Shown: positions 22,801 through 36,442 of the stretch, piece after piece
How the letters are laid out: each line of letters opens with the position of its first letter
How positions within the stretch are numbered: position 1 is the first letter of the stretch
From: Ipomoea triloba
Lineage: Eukaryota; Streptophyta; Magnoliopsida; Solanales; Convolvulaceae
Direction: 5' to 3'
Length of the DNA stretch: 64,000 nucleotides
NCBI RefSeq assembly: GCF_003576645.1
Contig: NC_044919.1
Coordinates: forward strand, 33,288,090-33,352,089
Program-made: the position numbers and the translations under genes
Notes under the pieces: generated by a model
What the model was told of the DNA's origin: nothing
Database searches by the model: none
The model's input: only the letters and a program-made list of their open reading frames with translations

Positions 22801-24510
22801 TAATCGAGCATATTAGCCAACATGTAATAATGCTCGTTTTCTACCAAGCATTTGTGATGTCGATTAAAGAGCGTATTAGTATTTTCCAGGCAGCGGGAAG
22901 GGCAGCAGCAGCAGTGCTAAGGTTGGAATGGATGTTCCTGTCAACCTCGTACATGGGAGAAACAAAATTGATCTCCTGAGTTTAACCGTTGGACTACAGG
23001 TTTGAGGATCTCGGTTTTATCTGTGGCACACTACTTATTGTCAGAAGACATGTTATCTAACATAGATGTGCATTTGACTCCAGAATTATGGAGGGCATTA
23101 CGATGTACGAGGGGCGGGGGTTACTGGTCCTGTGCAGTTCAAAGGTCCCGACGGTAGCTCAGCTACTGATCTTTCCTCGCATCAATGGACATATCAGGTA
23201 ATCAAATTTAAAAAAAAATATTAAAAAAATTATCTCGTTTAAAATGTTAAATGGATGCATTCCTTTCCAGTTTCCACTTATCGATTTTGAAAATTCAGGT
23301 TGGGTTGAAAGGTGAAGAATTCGGCTTGTATAATGGAGTTTCCTCGCTCTGGACATCAGAATCTAGTTTACCAACAAACCAACCATTGACATGGTATAAG
23401 GTAATACTTAGGTTGTTTGTTTGGAGTTATTCACAGTTATTAAACTGTCATGTTTTGTTTTGTTTGGTTTTGTTTTCATATTCAATATGTGGAGTTGCCA
23501 TTTTGACTGTCACAACTGATTTTATTTCTTCAAACAATGCCCCTATAACATTTAGAAGAAATGGGATAAGAATGTTTGAAAGCATTCTAGGAGGTAAAAT
23601 AAGGATGATTTAACTGTTACTCCACAGCAGAAACTATGCAAAAGCTACAGTTCAAAAAAAAAACATATTTTTCACATTCTTTCAGGGAAATTTTGATGCC
23701 CCAGATGGAGATACTCCTCTTGCCATAGATTTCACGGGGATGGGGAAGGGCGAAGCGTGGGTAAATGGCGAAAGCATAGGACGATATTGGCCAACGAATA
23801 CTGCTTCAGATGGAGCTTGTACTGATTCTTGTAACTATAAGGGACCCTACCACGAAACGAAATGCCTCAGGAATTGTGGAAAACCATCACAGACCTTGTA
23901 AGGACGATTTTTACTTAGTTAAAACTTACTGTGATCACTATATAGCAAATCTTTGTTCTTAACCGAGCTGCATAAGCTCTGCAGTTACCACGTGCCTCGA
24001 TCATGGCTAAAACCAAGTGGAAACGTCCTGGTTTTATTCGAGGAAGAGGGTGGAGATCCAAGACAGATATCGTTTGCAACTCGAGAGATGGCAAGTGTAT
24101 GCTCGAGAGTTTCAGAGTCTCATCCAAGCCCGGTAGACATGTGGACTACAGATGAAGATGCCCGGGAGCAAGCTGGACCGACCATGTCTCTCGAGTGCCC
24201 TCTTCCTAATCAGCTCATTTCTTCAATAAATTTTGCAAGCTTTGGCACTCCCCATGGGAGATGTGGAAGCTATAGCCACGGCCAATGCAGTAGCGCCAAC
24301 GCTCTTTCCATCGTACAGAAGGTTAAGTCCAACTTTTTCCCTCGCTATAATTTACTTTTTGTTCCTATTGATTAACTTTTTTTACTGCCAAATTGATCAC
24401 AGGCTTGCATTGGATCAAGAAACTGCAGCCTCGGTGTCTCGATCAATACATTTGGTGATCCGTGTGTGGGAGTTACGAAGAATTTAGCTGTAGAAGCAGT
24501 CTGTACATGA
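19815..24510 (+). CDS. Beta-galactosidase, glycoside hydrolase family 35 (BGAL8-like)
   Basis: Nineteen exons: 19815-19979, 20070-20165, 20424-20536, 20629-20695, 20795-20887, 20975-21118, 21234-21322, 21410-21515, 21614-21701, 21940-22058, 22145-22309, 22389-22585, 22679-22788, 22890-22999, 23084-23197, 23299-23400, 23686-23897, 23985-24321, 24403-24510. All introns are GT-AG and the frame closes at 844 aa. The order is a signal peptide (about 1-24), the GH35 barrel, beta-sandwich domains and a C-terminal SUEL-type galactose-binding lectin domain (about 760-844). IENEYG places the acid/base Glu at 182, and WTENWSGW the nucleophile Glu at 251. GGPIILSQ and YHGGTNFGR are family landmarks. It should release terminal beta-galactose from wall polysaccharides or glycoproteins in the apoplast. 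BGAL8 is the nearest relative I recognise. Confidence 0.95.
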
Positions 24511-24564
24511 TGGGGTGGGAAATGTAATACAGATAAAATTAAACCTCTAGAAATAGTATCTCCA

Positions 24565-24570
24565 AATAAA
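24565..24570 (+). terminator. Polyadenylation signal of the beta-galactosidase gene
   Basis: AATAAA, 55 bases after the stop codon. The next gene is convergent and its stop lies only 180 bases beyond this stop, so the two 3' UTRs are adjacent or overlapping. Confidence 0.6.
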
Positions 24571-24689
24571 GCTCAGAAAGAAAAGAAAGCATATTCATTA
24601 CTTCATCCAGCATTTTAATGACAATTAGAAAGAATTTCTTTATTCTTTAGTACATTTATTGGTAATCAATCATTATGTTGTTATTATTA

Positions 24690-26135
24690 TTACATTGTGC
24701 TAATCCCAGAAGGTCTCTGGAACCTGCAATGCTTGCAGAGAGGTGAGTAGAGTGATGGGGTTTGGTATTTGTCTTCCCCGCCCATCATAGGCATAGCCAC
24801 GCCTCTCTTAACCGGGCTCTCGTATCCTGGCTGGTAAGTCTTGCCCAGAACTCCTTCCACAGAATCCGAGAGGGCGAAGAATTTGAACTGTGTTTCCAGG
24901 TGAGCAAAAGCATTATCTGCAGGTATCTGGTAGTTATGAGACCTGTTTTCTTGTTCTCCTATGGGGACAACCTTTGCAGCCAATTCTAGGAGGCCAGAGA
25001 CTGTGAGTTTCAATGTGTTAACATCATCTGTTCTCTCAACCACCACTGATCTTTCTCCTGTGTTAATTCTCCACTCAGCTTCCCCATCTGTGGGGACATT
25101 TACCGTCTCCCCATCCCACTTCACCATGAGGGAATCCACATTGTCATCCCATTTTGAGACTCTCTTTGCTGCAAGGACTAGAGTGTGGGAATCAAACATG
25201 ACAGCAAGAGCTTGAACCCAGGTGAAATCGCGAGTCCTCCCTTGTGGTCTTGTCCCTATGAAGTGTGCATTGATGTGCAGGTTTTCATCTGAGACTATTG
25301 CAAAGTCTGCCCCTTTTGCTCCATGGAAGTAGAACATGACTCCATCGCCCCCCACGAAGCGCGGGTCATAGCACAGAGAGCCATAGCCACTGCACTTGGG
25401 CTTTCTCCCTGCAATCATCACAAAAAGGAAAGAAAAGATTAGTGAATTGTCTGAACTCTTACTGTTAAGCCGAGGCCAATGAAAGGCTAAGTCCAGCACC
25501 AGCCACCAGATAGGTCTGAAGGGCCAAATCCGGCACTAGTTATATGCTACGAGCTATATGCTAAGACTTGCATTAGTTATATAGGCTTTAAACACAAGAA
25601 GAAAGAGAAAGAGAGATTTACATTTGCAGACAGCTTCACACTTGCTACCACAGTTGATAAAGCACCCCTTCTTCTTCTTGTTCTTCTTGGGCTTCCTCTC
25701 AGGGCACTCAGCAGGGCAGGTGAGTGTCTTGTAGTAACAAGCTCCCTTGGCTTTGCAGAAGGCTCGTTCTTGCCCCGATTTTGGTACTTTTGACATCATT
25801 TTGTAGTGTGTAATATCTTTATCGCTCTCCTTGCCATTGTCATTTCCATTCCCGTTCCCATTGTTGTCATTCCCGTTGTTGTTGCCATTATTGCCATTCC
25901 CATTGCCGTTGCCATTATTGTCATTCCCATTGTCGTTCCCATTGTTGTTATTCCCGTTGTTGTTGCCATTGTTGTCATTCCCGTTGTTGTTGCCATTATT
26001 GCCATTCCCATTGTTGTTGCCATTATTATTGCCATTGCCTTTGCCTTGAGACTGGGCTATGCTAGCCTGCAAGAGAAGCAGGAGAGCCAATACAAGGCAC
26101 AATTTTTTCATATCCATCTTCTTCATTTCAATCAT
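24690..26135 (-). CDS. Secreted root-cap-domain protein with Asn/Gly-rich repeat
   Basis: Two exons on the minus strand, 26135-25622 and 25408-24690, joined by a GT-AG intron with the Trp codon split (CK-W-RKPKC); 410 aa. A signal peptide (about 1-28; a later Met at residue 9 also gives a good one) is followed by an Asn/Gly/Asp repeat (about 31-103), a Cys-rich segment (CKAKGACYYKTLTCPAECPE ... GCFINCGSKCEAVCKW) with a Lys cluster, and a root-cap domain (about 173-400: YDPRFVGGDGVMFYFHGAKG, TRDFTWVQALAVMF). This matches the plant root-cap/LEA-related extracellular family (Pfam Root_cap). Biochemical function is not established. The gene is convergent with the beta-galactosidase. Confidence 0.9.
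25833..26045 (-). repeat. In-frame Asn/Gly-coding minisatellite
   Basis: Short units of the GGNAAN type (GGCAAC, GGGAAT, AATAAC, GACAAC) are repeated with variation and encode a G-N-N-N / G-N-D-N-N pattern of roughly 70 residues. Because units are multiples of three, length changes would keep the frame. Confidence 0.9.
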
Positions 26136-26213
26136 CCAAGTATGTTATCACCTGAATGATGTTTATGTTCTTTTGTTTGAGTAATGCATGAAGAGAATGA
26201 GAGTTTAAAGGGG

Positions 26214-26222
26214 ATATATATA
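26214..26222 (-). promoter_or_regulatory. TATA box of the root-cap-domain gene
   Basis: ATATATATA on the minus strand, about 80 bases upstream of the start codon. Confidence 0.55.
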
Positions 26223-26555
26223 GAAGCCAAGGATGGGCTAAAGTCATGCAACTTATCTTGCAGTACAAATCAATAGCTGGAAAGCTCCATTTTCTGGCGT
26301 GATACCATCATCTTTTCAACTAGTTTTCTTCCAATAAAAACAGTGAATTGATTATTGAAGTATCCCAAAGTTGAAGAAATGCTCACTTTTTTTGGAAAGA
26401 ATTACTGAAACCCAGCTTTCTTCAACTGGGCAACTTTCTCTAGAAGTAAAGTATGTCAACTTTCTTAATCGGGCTCGCAATTGAAGTTTTGACTTTTGAG
26501 ATTCCATTTTATGAATTCCTTCTCCCCTAGACAACTAATAGGGTAAATATGACCG

Positions 26556-26720
26556 AAACTAGTGGCTCAATGGTAGAGTATAATTCTTGTACTTGAAAGA
26601 CACGAGTTCGATTTTTGACAACATTCTTTTGATTGAGCTCATCGAGTCACCCAGTATAGTGGTTGTGTATTTTCTTATCGCCCAAAACTAATAGAGTCAA
26701 TATTAGACAATAGTTAAATT
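26556..26720 (+). mobile_element. tRNA-derived SINE
   Basis: TGGCTCAATGGTAGAGTA is a good pol III box A and, 34 bases later, GAGTTCGATTTTTG a good box B, the spacing found in tRNA-type SINEs. A body of about 100 bases follows. There is no acceptor-stem or cloverleaf pairing, so it is not a tRNA gene. The 3' end is approximate. Confidence 0.6.
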
Positions 26721-27639
26721 TATCAAAAGTGATTACTCAAATGGGAGGATTGAGGAGTTGAGTCGTTTAAGCATATATAATGTTATAAAACGAGATGCAT
26801 GTTGATCTGTTTAGCTCTTAACCAGTGTAGTAAATTAAAGCATAATATAGACAAAATGAAGACTCAAAAACCTCAACCATCTTATTATGGAGAATCATGT
26901 TTATATAATCCAAAGGAATGACAGTTCCAAATGAATACAATAATGTTTAATGACATTTAAATAATAACAATAATGTCCACTTTCAAAAGGTTTTGTACTG
27001 TAACACAAAAGACTTAATTGAAGTTGTGCTTGATTAGTCCAATTTCAGGCAATGTAGATATTAATAGGAAAAAACAATAATAATACTAATAAATAAATAA
27101 ATATAAAAAAATTATTAAAAGAGAATAATATAATTGAAGTAAATTTTACTTTTCTTTCTTCATATTTAATTTTAGTTGTAGTTGTACTAGAAAGATATCT
27201 TAAAGCTTAGTTTGAAATATTGATAAGTTTTCAGTATATTAAAATTTAGATGATAAGACACTATACAAATTTAAAGGCAACATAAGTTTTCACTAAGAAA
27301 AAGTATCAATAGTGAGAATCAAATTTAAATCATTTGAATAAAGTTACTAATTTATACAAAGTTAAAACATTGAAGATGAAAAATAATACCTCTAAAGTAA
27401 TGCAATTTGCTTCATTAAAGTGCACTCTTGAAGGAAAAGAATGAAGAAAAGTTGGCATCTATATATCTCAATAATGTACTAAAATAAGTTGTGTCAAACC
27501 GACCATACATGACCTTAGAAGACAATTTAGGGTTGCTCCTTTGCTTCATAGTTTAGATTATTATATAAAAATGTAAATGGCTGGCTTTTGAATTGGTCAG
27601 CTGTTTAAGCGTGATGATTTCGATTGCTAATTTTGGATT

Positions 27640-27880
27640 CAACTTTGGCTTAAGGGTTGGAGTTACGACTTACAAGGAAAATTCGTAATCACTATATGAG
27701 AATGTGTATTGGGTAAATTTCATTTCTGTCTAATAATAATTCGCATTAGAAAAACTTTGTGTGGCAAGCTCGACAGATAAGGTGTTGACAAAAATTAAAC
27801 TTGTGACATTTTAATATAAAAATTATGTTTCACCTACTTGACCACCCTTTTTGGCTATGAAATTTAATTTTACAGGAAAA
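27640..27880 (-). mobile_element. tRNA-derived SINE relic, same family as 16060 and 31340
   Basis: On the minus strand the head reads GGTCAAGTAGGTGAAACATA (box A-like), then a decayed box B, GTCAACACCTTATCTGTCGAG, and a body ending CATATAGTGATTACGAATTT. Copy is degenerate. Confidence 0.5.
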
Positions 27881-28204
27881 GGGCCAATTTTGATTTGGTG
27901 TTTTCTGTTTTTTTTTTAGTAAGGTACAGAATGAATAATCAAATATTCAATATGATTCCCCAAGACAAAACAACACAATTAGGTATTCAATTTAATTTAA
28001 AATTTCTAATAAAGGAGTTTGCAAAAGATACAATCTGAACATCTGCAAAACTAAATAAATGTAGAAAAACTACAACAAGATTGCAAAATCAAAGCAAACA
28101 AGTGAGTTGAATCATAAATAGACAAAGAAAAGAGCACTTTTACAACCTATTTTATAATCATATGATGTGATTGTATTAATTTTCCTTTTCTTCTTCTTTT
28201 GCTT

Positions 28205-31154
28205 CTATTGAAAAACTGGAAGATCAATTCTTGGTCGTTCATAAAAGCTGGAACCTTCACCAGTTGTTGTGATCATACTTGATGTTCCTCCAAATTCAGG
28301 CACCATTTTCAAAAAGTAACTATGCCTACACAACAATGAAATTCCCCCAAGTTAGGCAATATATAACCATGCTAGTCCACTATTAGAAACCGTTACTAAT
28401 AATATCTGGTACAATATGATTGTACTAGGTACGATCAACATTATAAAAATTTGCTATATAGAACGGCTTAGAATCTCATCCCCCTTTGATGAATCCTCTA
28501 AACAGAAAGGAAAAGGCAACGCATACATACCACCGTGTATCAGCAGTCAGTTCAGGGTGAAAAGCAGTAGCTAACATATTCCCTTGTTTTACAGCAACGA
28601 TCACTTTCTGCCCAGACTCAGCGGATTCCTGAATCATATAAAACAATTAACGATTGGTGGAGGCAGAGTGTCAGACATCTTGAGTGTATTAGGAAGTAAG
28701 GAAATCAAAGAATATCATGTGTAGCAATGTAAGTTCCTAGGTAGAAGAATGAGAACTGACAGTTATCACAGATGAGGCTGGAACATCTGCCAGAATCTGA
28801 ACATCTGGGCCTACTTCAAGGATTGCAGGCGCACGAATAAAAACAGCACGGAATGTTGGAGGACCACCTTCTTTGGCTGCAACTTCAGGAATAGCAAGCT
28901 CGGTCTCAAAGCTTTGAATCTATTTGACAATGTTATTGTTGAAATAATTGGTTAAGAGTTCTTGTGTAGGTACCATCAAGTGTAGTTTCATCCACAATGC
29001 ATTAAAATAAAATCAAAGTAGCTGAAGAGCAATTATGACACAAGTACAAATCAAAAGTTTTAACTGACCTATTTATATTCCACACATTGTGAACTAAATG
29101 TACATAGCAGAATTCTTTGTTAAAATATTTTTGTGCTATTCTATTAAATTGGCAAAACATAGATGCATCAGGTTTAAATTAAACCACTATAGTATTGGGG
29201 GCATGGAAATAGTCAGTTAAAATTTTAAGAAGTGTGAGATCTTCAACATCTTTATATCTTCCTTTGCCTGTTCCTTCCAAGTCAAAACATGTGAACTATA
29301 TGATAATATTTACCAGTCATATATTCCTCATAGAGTAAAAACACTTCTTAACTATAATAACTTTCGAAAGTAGAAGAAAGTTTTTTTGAGTTACCTGGCT
29401 TCCGAAAAAGTTTCGATGAACAGTACAATTGAGGCCACCAATGAGTTCCTGCCCTCCAGTTTTCTGCCCTGAGAAGGAGAGTGATAGACTCCAACATGTA
29501 ACATTTAACAAAAACCAACCATGCCATAAAAAGAAACAAATCTCCAACTTCTGGGAATTCAAGCAGATAACAAAGAATAAACTAGTATGTGTCATGCAAC
29601 AGAAGAACTGAACACAATTATAATCCTGAGAATTTTTTAAAAATTAAAATGTCTTAGGATTATACTACTACCAACATGTTGGCAAACCATGTGTTACAAT
29701 GGTCTTTCCTAAAGGGAAAAAGGAAGCCCAGAAGTTCAAAATAATGAAAATAAATGCAAGCAGTGTAGCAACAATTAAGCAGAGCTAGTATAATGCATAT
29801 AGTAAAAAGGGATGTATGCAATTCACTTGAAACAAATAAGTGCATTCCTTATATATTTCCAATAACATTTGACTCAGGAGGGCAAAGTGATAAACAGTTT
29901 ACTGGCATTCTCTGCACAACAAGAAATATTTGAAGTAATCACTCACCAACTGCTTTATCTGCCAAGAAAATAAGGCCTGCACAAGTCCCCCATACTGGCT
30001 TTCCCATTTTCACAAACTCGCGCAATGCAGGAAACTGCAATTTTAACGACAATTAAACTACAAGAATAATCATTCCATGACATATATTCATATAGGCAAA
30101 TCAAGAAAGTTGAATAATGTTACACAAAAATATGATCTTTTTGGGAAAATAGGGGGGAAATTTTACAAAGAAAGTTTCAAGTTCCCACCTTCTGGCAACA
30201 CCCTCTCCGTTCATAAACTAAAAAGAAAGTGAAAAACTGAAAATGAACCTCTGTGGCAACCAAATCAGTAGGTGATGTTCTCAGTTAGATGATAAAACAT
30301 CCAAAAAAAGAGTGGAATCGGATATAGGATTGTAATAGTCATTTTTATTTATGTTCACAAAATGGATTCCCCCATTCTTCCATTTCTTGGGCTATGATCA
30401 AGTCTTTTTGGGTTTGGTTCTAGAATGAAGAGGATTAGCAGCTCTTAAATCTGCTCCTTCTAGCACAACAGAGAAGTAAAATTCTAAAGTTTGCACATTG
30501 TAAGGCTACTATTCTTTCCAATGGAATTATGAACAATTAATAAAAATCTTGGAAGATGTTGAGCATATAAAATATATAAACATAAATATGCAATCCAAGT
30601 ATAAGCATAGGCTTTTAGTTGAGATGGAGCACATGCTTCAATTTGGTATCAGAGCCAACTCTATGTATGTCAAAGGTGGGTTCGAATCTCGGCCCGAGAG
30701 GCGTGTTGAGTATATATAAAAGATATAAATATTGCAATCCAACTATCGGCTTAGGCTTTTAGTTGAGATGTACATGATTCAATTATGCATACGCAATTAA
30801 TCAACCCAATATGAATATGTGCATACAAAATACAAGTTTGTGTATGAGTAGAAGCGGTAAAGAGATAAACCAGGTTGTGAAACTCGGCGAGCTTAGCCAT
30901 GGTGGTGCTTTCACCGCCAGGGATGATGAGAGAGGAGACACTCTGCAGCTGCTCTGCCTTCCTTATTTCTATTCCCTTCACTCCAAGCCTCTTCAGCACT
31001 GCCCAATCAAATTATACAATCCATGGTCAGCAAAAACAGTTGGTTCATCCATTCATTTTACAGAAAATCCATAGGATGTGAATTCAGAGAGATATACCAT
31101 ACCTGCTATGTGTTCGTTAAAAGATCCCTGTAAAGCTAGCACCCCAACTGCCAT
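28205..31154 (-). CDS. PDX2: Pyridoxal 5'-phosphate synthase glutaminase subunit PDX2
   Basis: Seven exons on the minus strand: 31154-31103, 30998-30871, 30034-29947, 29468-29395, 28919-28761, 28628-28531, 28325-28205. All introns are GT-AG and the frame closes at 239 aa, near the family length. It is a class I glutamine amidotransferase (SNO/PdxT family): [15 protein letters not shown] at the start, LIIPGGEST as the oxyanion region, [10 protein letters not shown] with nucleophile Cys78, and TAFHPELT with His191 and Glu193 of the triad. It hydrolyses glutamine and passes ammonia to PDX1, which builds pyridoxal phosphate from ribose 5-phosphate and glyceraldehyde 3-phosphate. No transit peptide is visible, consistent with the cytosolic plant pathway. 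The start is fixed by the conserved N-terminal beta strand; no intact upstream ATG gives a longer frame. Confidence 0.96.
30557..30781 (+). mobile_element. SMART/TRIM miniature LTR retrotransposon in PDX2 intron 2
   Basis: Two direct repeats of 84 and 78 bp (30557-30640 and 30704-30781) each begin TGTTGAG and end TTCA. The 63-bp interior starts with TTGGTATCAGAGCCA, a perfect primer-binding site for plant initiator tRNA-Met, and ends with a purine-containing CCCGAGAGGCG before the second repeat. It has no coding capacity. This is the layout of terminal-repeat retrotransposons in miniature, at a size near the very small SMART elements. The two LTRs have diverged and no clear target duplication remains, so the insertion is old. 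It is in the opposite orientation to PDX2. Confidence 0.82.
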
Positions 31155-31339
31155 TTCTTCCCTCTGCTCTCTCCGCGCCAACAGAAAGGGGAGTTTTGTA
31201 GTGAAAGAAAGAGAGAGAGACGGCGCTGATATGGCGAAGACGACAAACAAGACACGTAGAGTGCTTTCCTTCACGGAATATTGAGAACACGGGAAAAAGG
31301 GAAAGCAAAAACCTACTCCCTTTTAAAACGGAGTAAATT

Positions 31340-31490
31340 TTTTGGATGGCGGCTAAATCTCAATCACTATTTATTTATTTAATAATGTGCATTAATCTAT
31401 ATAAAGTTATATTAATGGATACAATATTGATAAAAATTAAACTCATACCTTTTATTATAAGAGAATCATGTTTCATACATTCTATTCAGA
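31340..31490 (-). mobile_element. tRNA-derived SINE relic
   Basis: The minus strand has GAATGTATGAAACATGATTCTC followed by TATGAGTTTAATTTTTATC, parallel to the heads at 27780-27850 and 16127-16200. Confidence 0.4.
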
Positions 31491-32119
31491 GCTGAAAAAT
31501 GTTAAAAATCTCTTGACTAATTAAAAAAATACTATGTCCCTTAAATCATTACAATTGGGCCATAATATTATCTATTAAATAAGTTAATGTATATATGGCG
31601 CTAATTAAACTAACATATAATGTATTTTATTTTTAATTTTTTTAAATAATCATTGTCCATAGCCCTCCTACCAACGAGATAGCCATAATTATCTTATTCA
31701 TAGATAAACAATTAAGTGTTGTTTTAAAAAAAGTAAAATAAAAATTAAAAATTAAATCTTATACACTTAGGATCCAAAACACCCTGAATTTAAAATATCA
31801 TTTTGACATTTTTTTAAAAAATAATAAAAATCACCAAATTAATGATTATAATGTCTAATTTATAAATAAACGAAGAATTTTTACTTCTAGTCGTTGGTTT
31901 TTTTTTTAAATACTTCTAATCGTGCATTTTAAAATTTTGAATCCTTATTTTACCTTTTGTCCAGTATCAAAAGATTATAATAAACTCTAGAAAGAATTAA
32001 AAATCCTTTTCAATTTTAGCCAATAAATTTTCAAAACGTAGCATATATTGCCTCTTCCCTAATAGGAAGAAGGAGAAACATTATTGTGAAGAGAAAGAAA
32101 AATGGAAGAAAAAAACGTG

Positions 32120-32290
32120 ATCTTTAAACAGGTTAAACGTCAAATAACCACATTTACACCTCTAATAATTCAGGAGATGGACAATATATGTCACATTTTA
32201 AAAATTGAAAAGCAACATTTACACCATTAATAATTCAAAAATGACATTGATAACTGCCATATTTGTGAGGAACATAAATTACAATTTTCC
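32120..32290. mobile_element. Degenerate relative of the 53.8-kb MULE-type MITE
   Basis: Phrases such as acatttacaccattaataattca, gacattgataa and ggaacataaattacaattttc match the right terminal repeat of the intact MITE at 53767-54064. The left arm is not clearly preserved. Confidence 0.45.
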
Positions 32291-32668
32291 CTTCAAACAT
32301 TTATTATGTCCACAAATACCACACCTAATGCTTGATAACAAGCACAACAATAATAATAATCATTTCCAAACCAATGACCAATTTATATATATAAAAACAT
32401 AAGATCAAAAAGAACAGGAATAAAACAAAAGCAGCAGCATCTTCGTAGTGTCTTGTAGAGCACCAAGAATTATGCTGTGGAGTTTTGGCATTTCCAGAAA
32501 AACCAAATGACTTCAAGACCGACCAGTATTTAGGGATTGATTTAGCTACAAAGTGGGGGCCTCTCATATGTATGTTACTTACAAAAGCTTGTTCAGTTTC
32601 CTCAGCAAAAACATGACACCAAATTGGACAAAAAACAAGTGTACAAAATATAATTCATTCTGTTAGCA

Positions 32669-36442
<3,774 letters not shown>

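Larger units (their letters stand above)
26223..28204. other. Spacer with two SINE-like elements
   Basis: Apart from the SINEs listed separately, this is AT-rich DNA with no ORF worth naming. Its right end should contain the 3' UTR of PDX2. Confidence 0.45.
31155..32668. other. PDX2 upstream region and spacer to the GRIK 3' end
   Basis: Contains the PDX2 leader and promoter (about 31155-31330), a SINE relic (31340-31490) and AT-rich DNA. At 32120-32290 the text (acatttacacc..taataattcag..) is homologous to the terminal repeats of the MULE-type MITE at 53767-54064, so a decayed relative lies here. Confidence 0.45.

Noticed and set aside
25796..26159. ORFs on other frames of the Asn/Gly repeat (Ile/Val-rich, Phe/Pro/Leu-rich, Met/Thr-rich)
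   Set aside because: Shadows of the short-period repeat; only the Asn/Gly frame joins a signal peptide and a conserved downstream domain.
26556..26640. Possible tRNA gene (box A and box B present)
   Set aside because: No acceptor, D or T stem pairing and no plausible anticodon arm; best explained as a SINE head.
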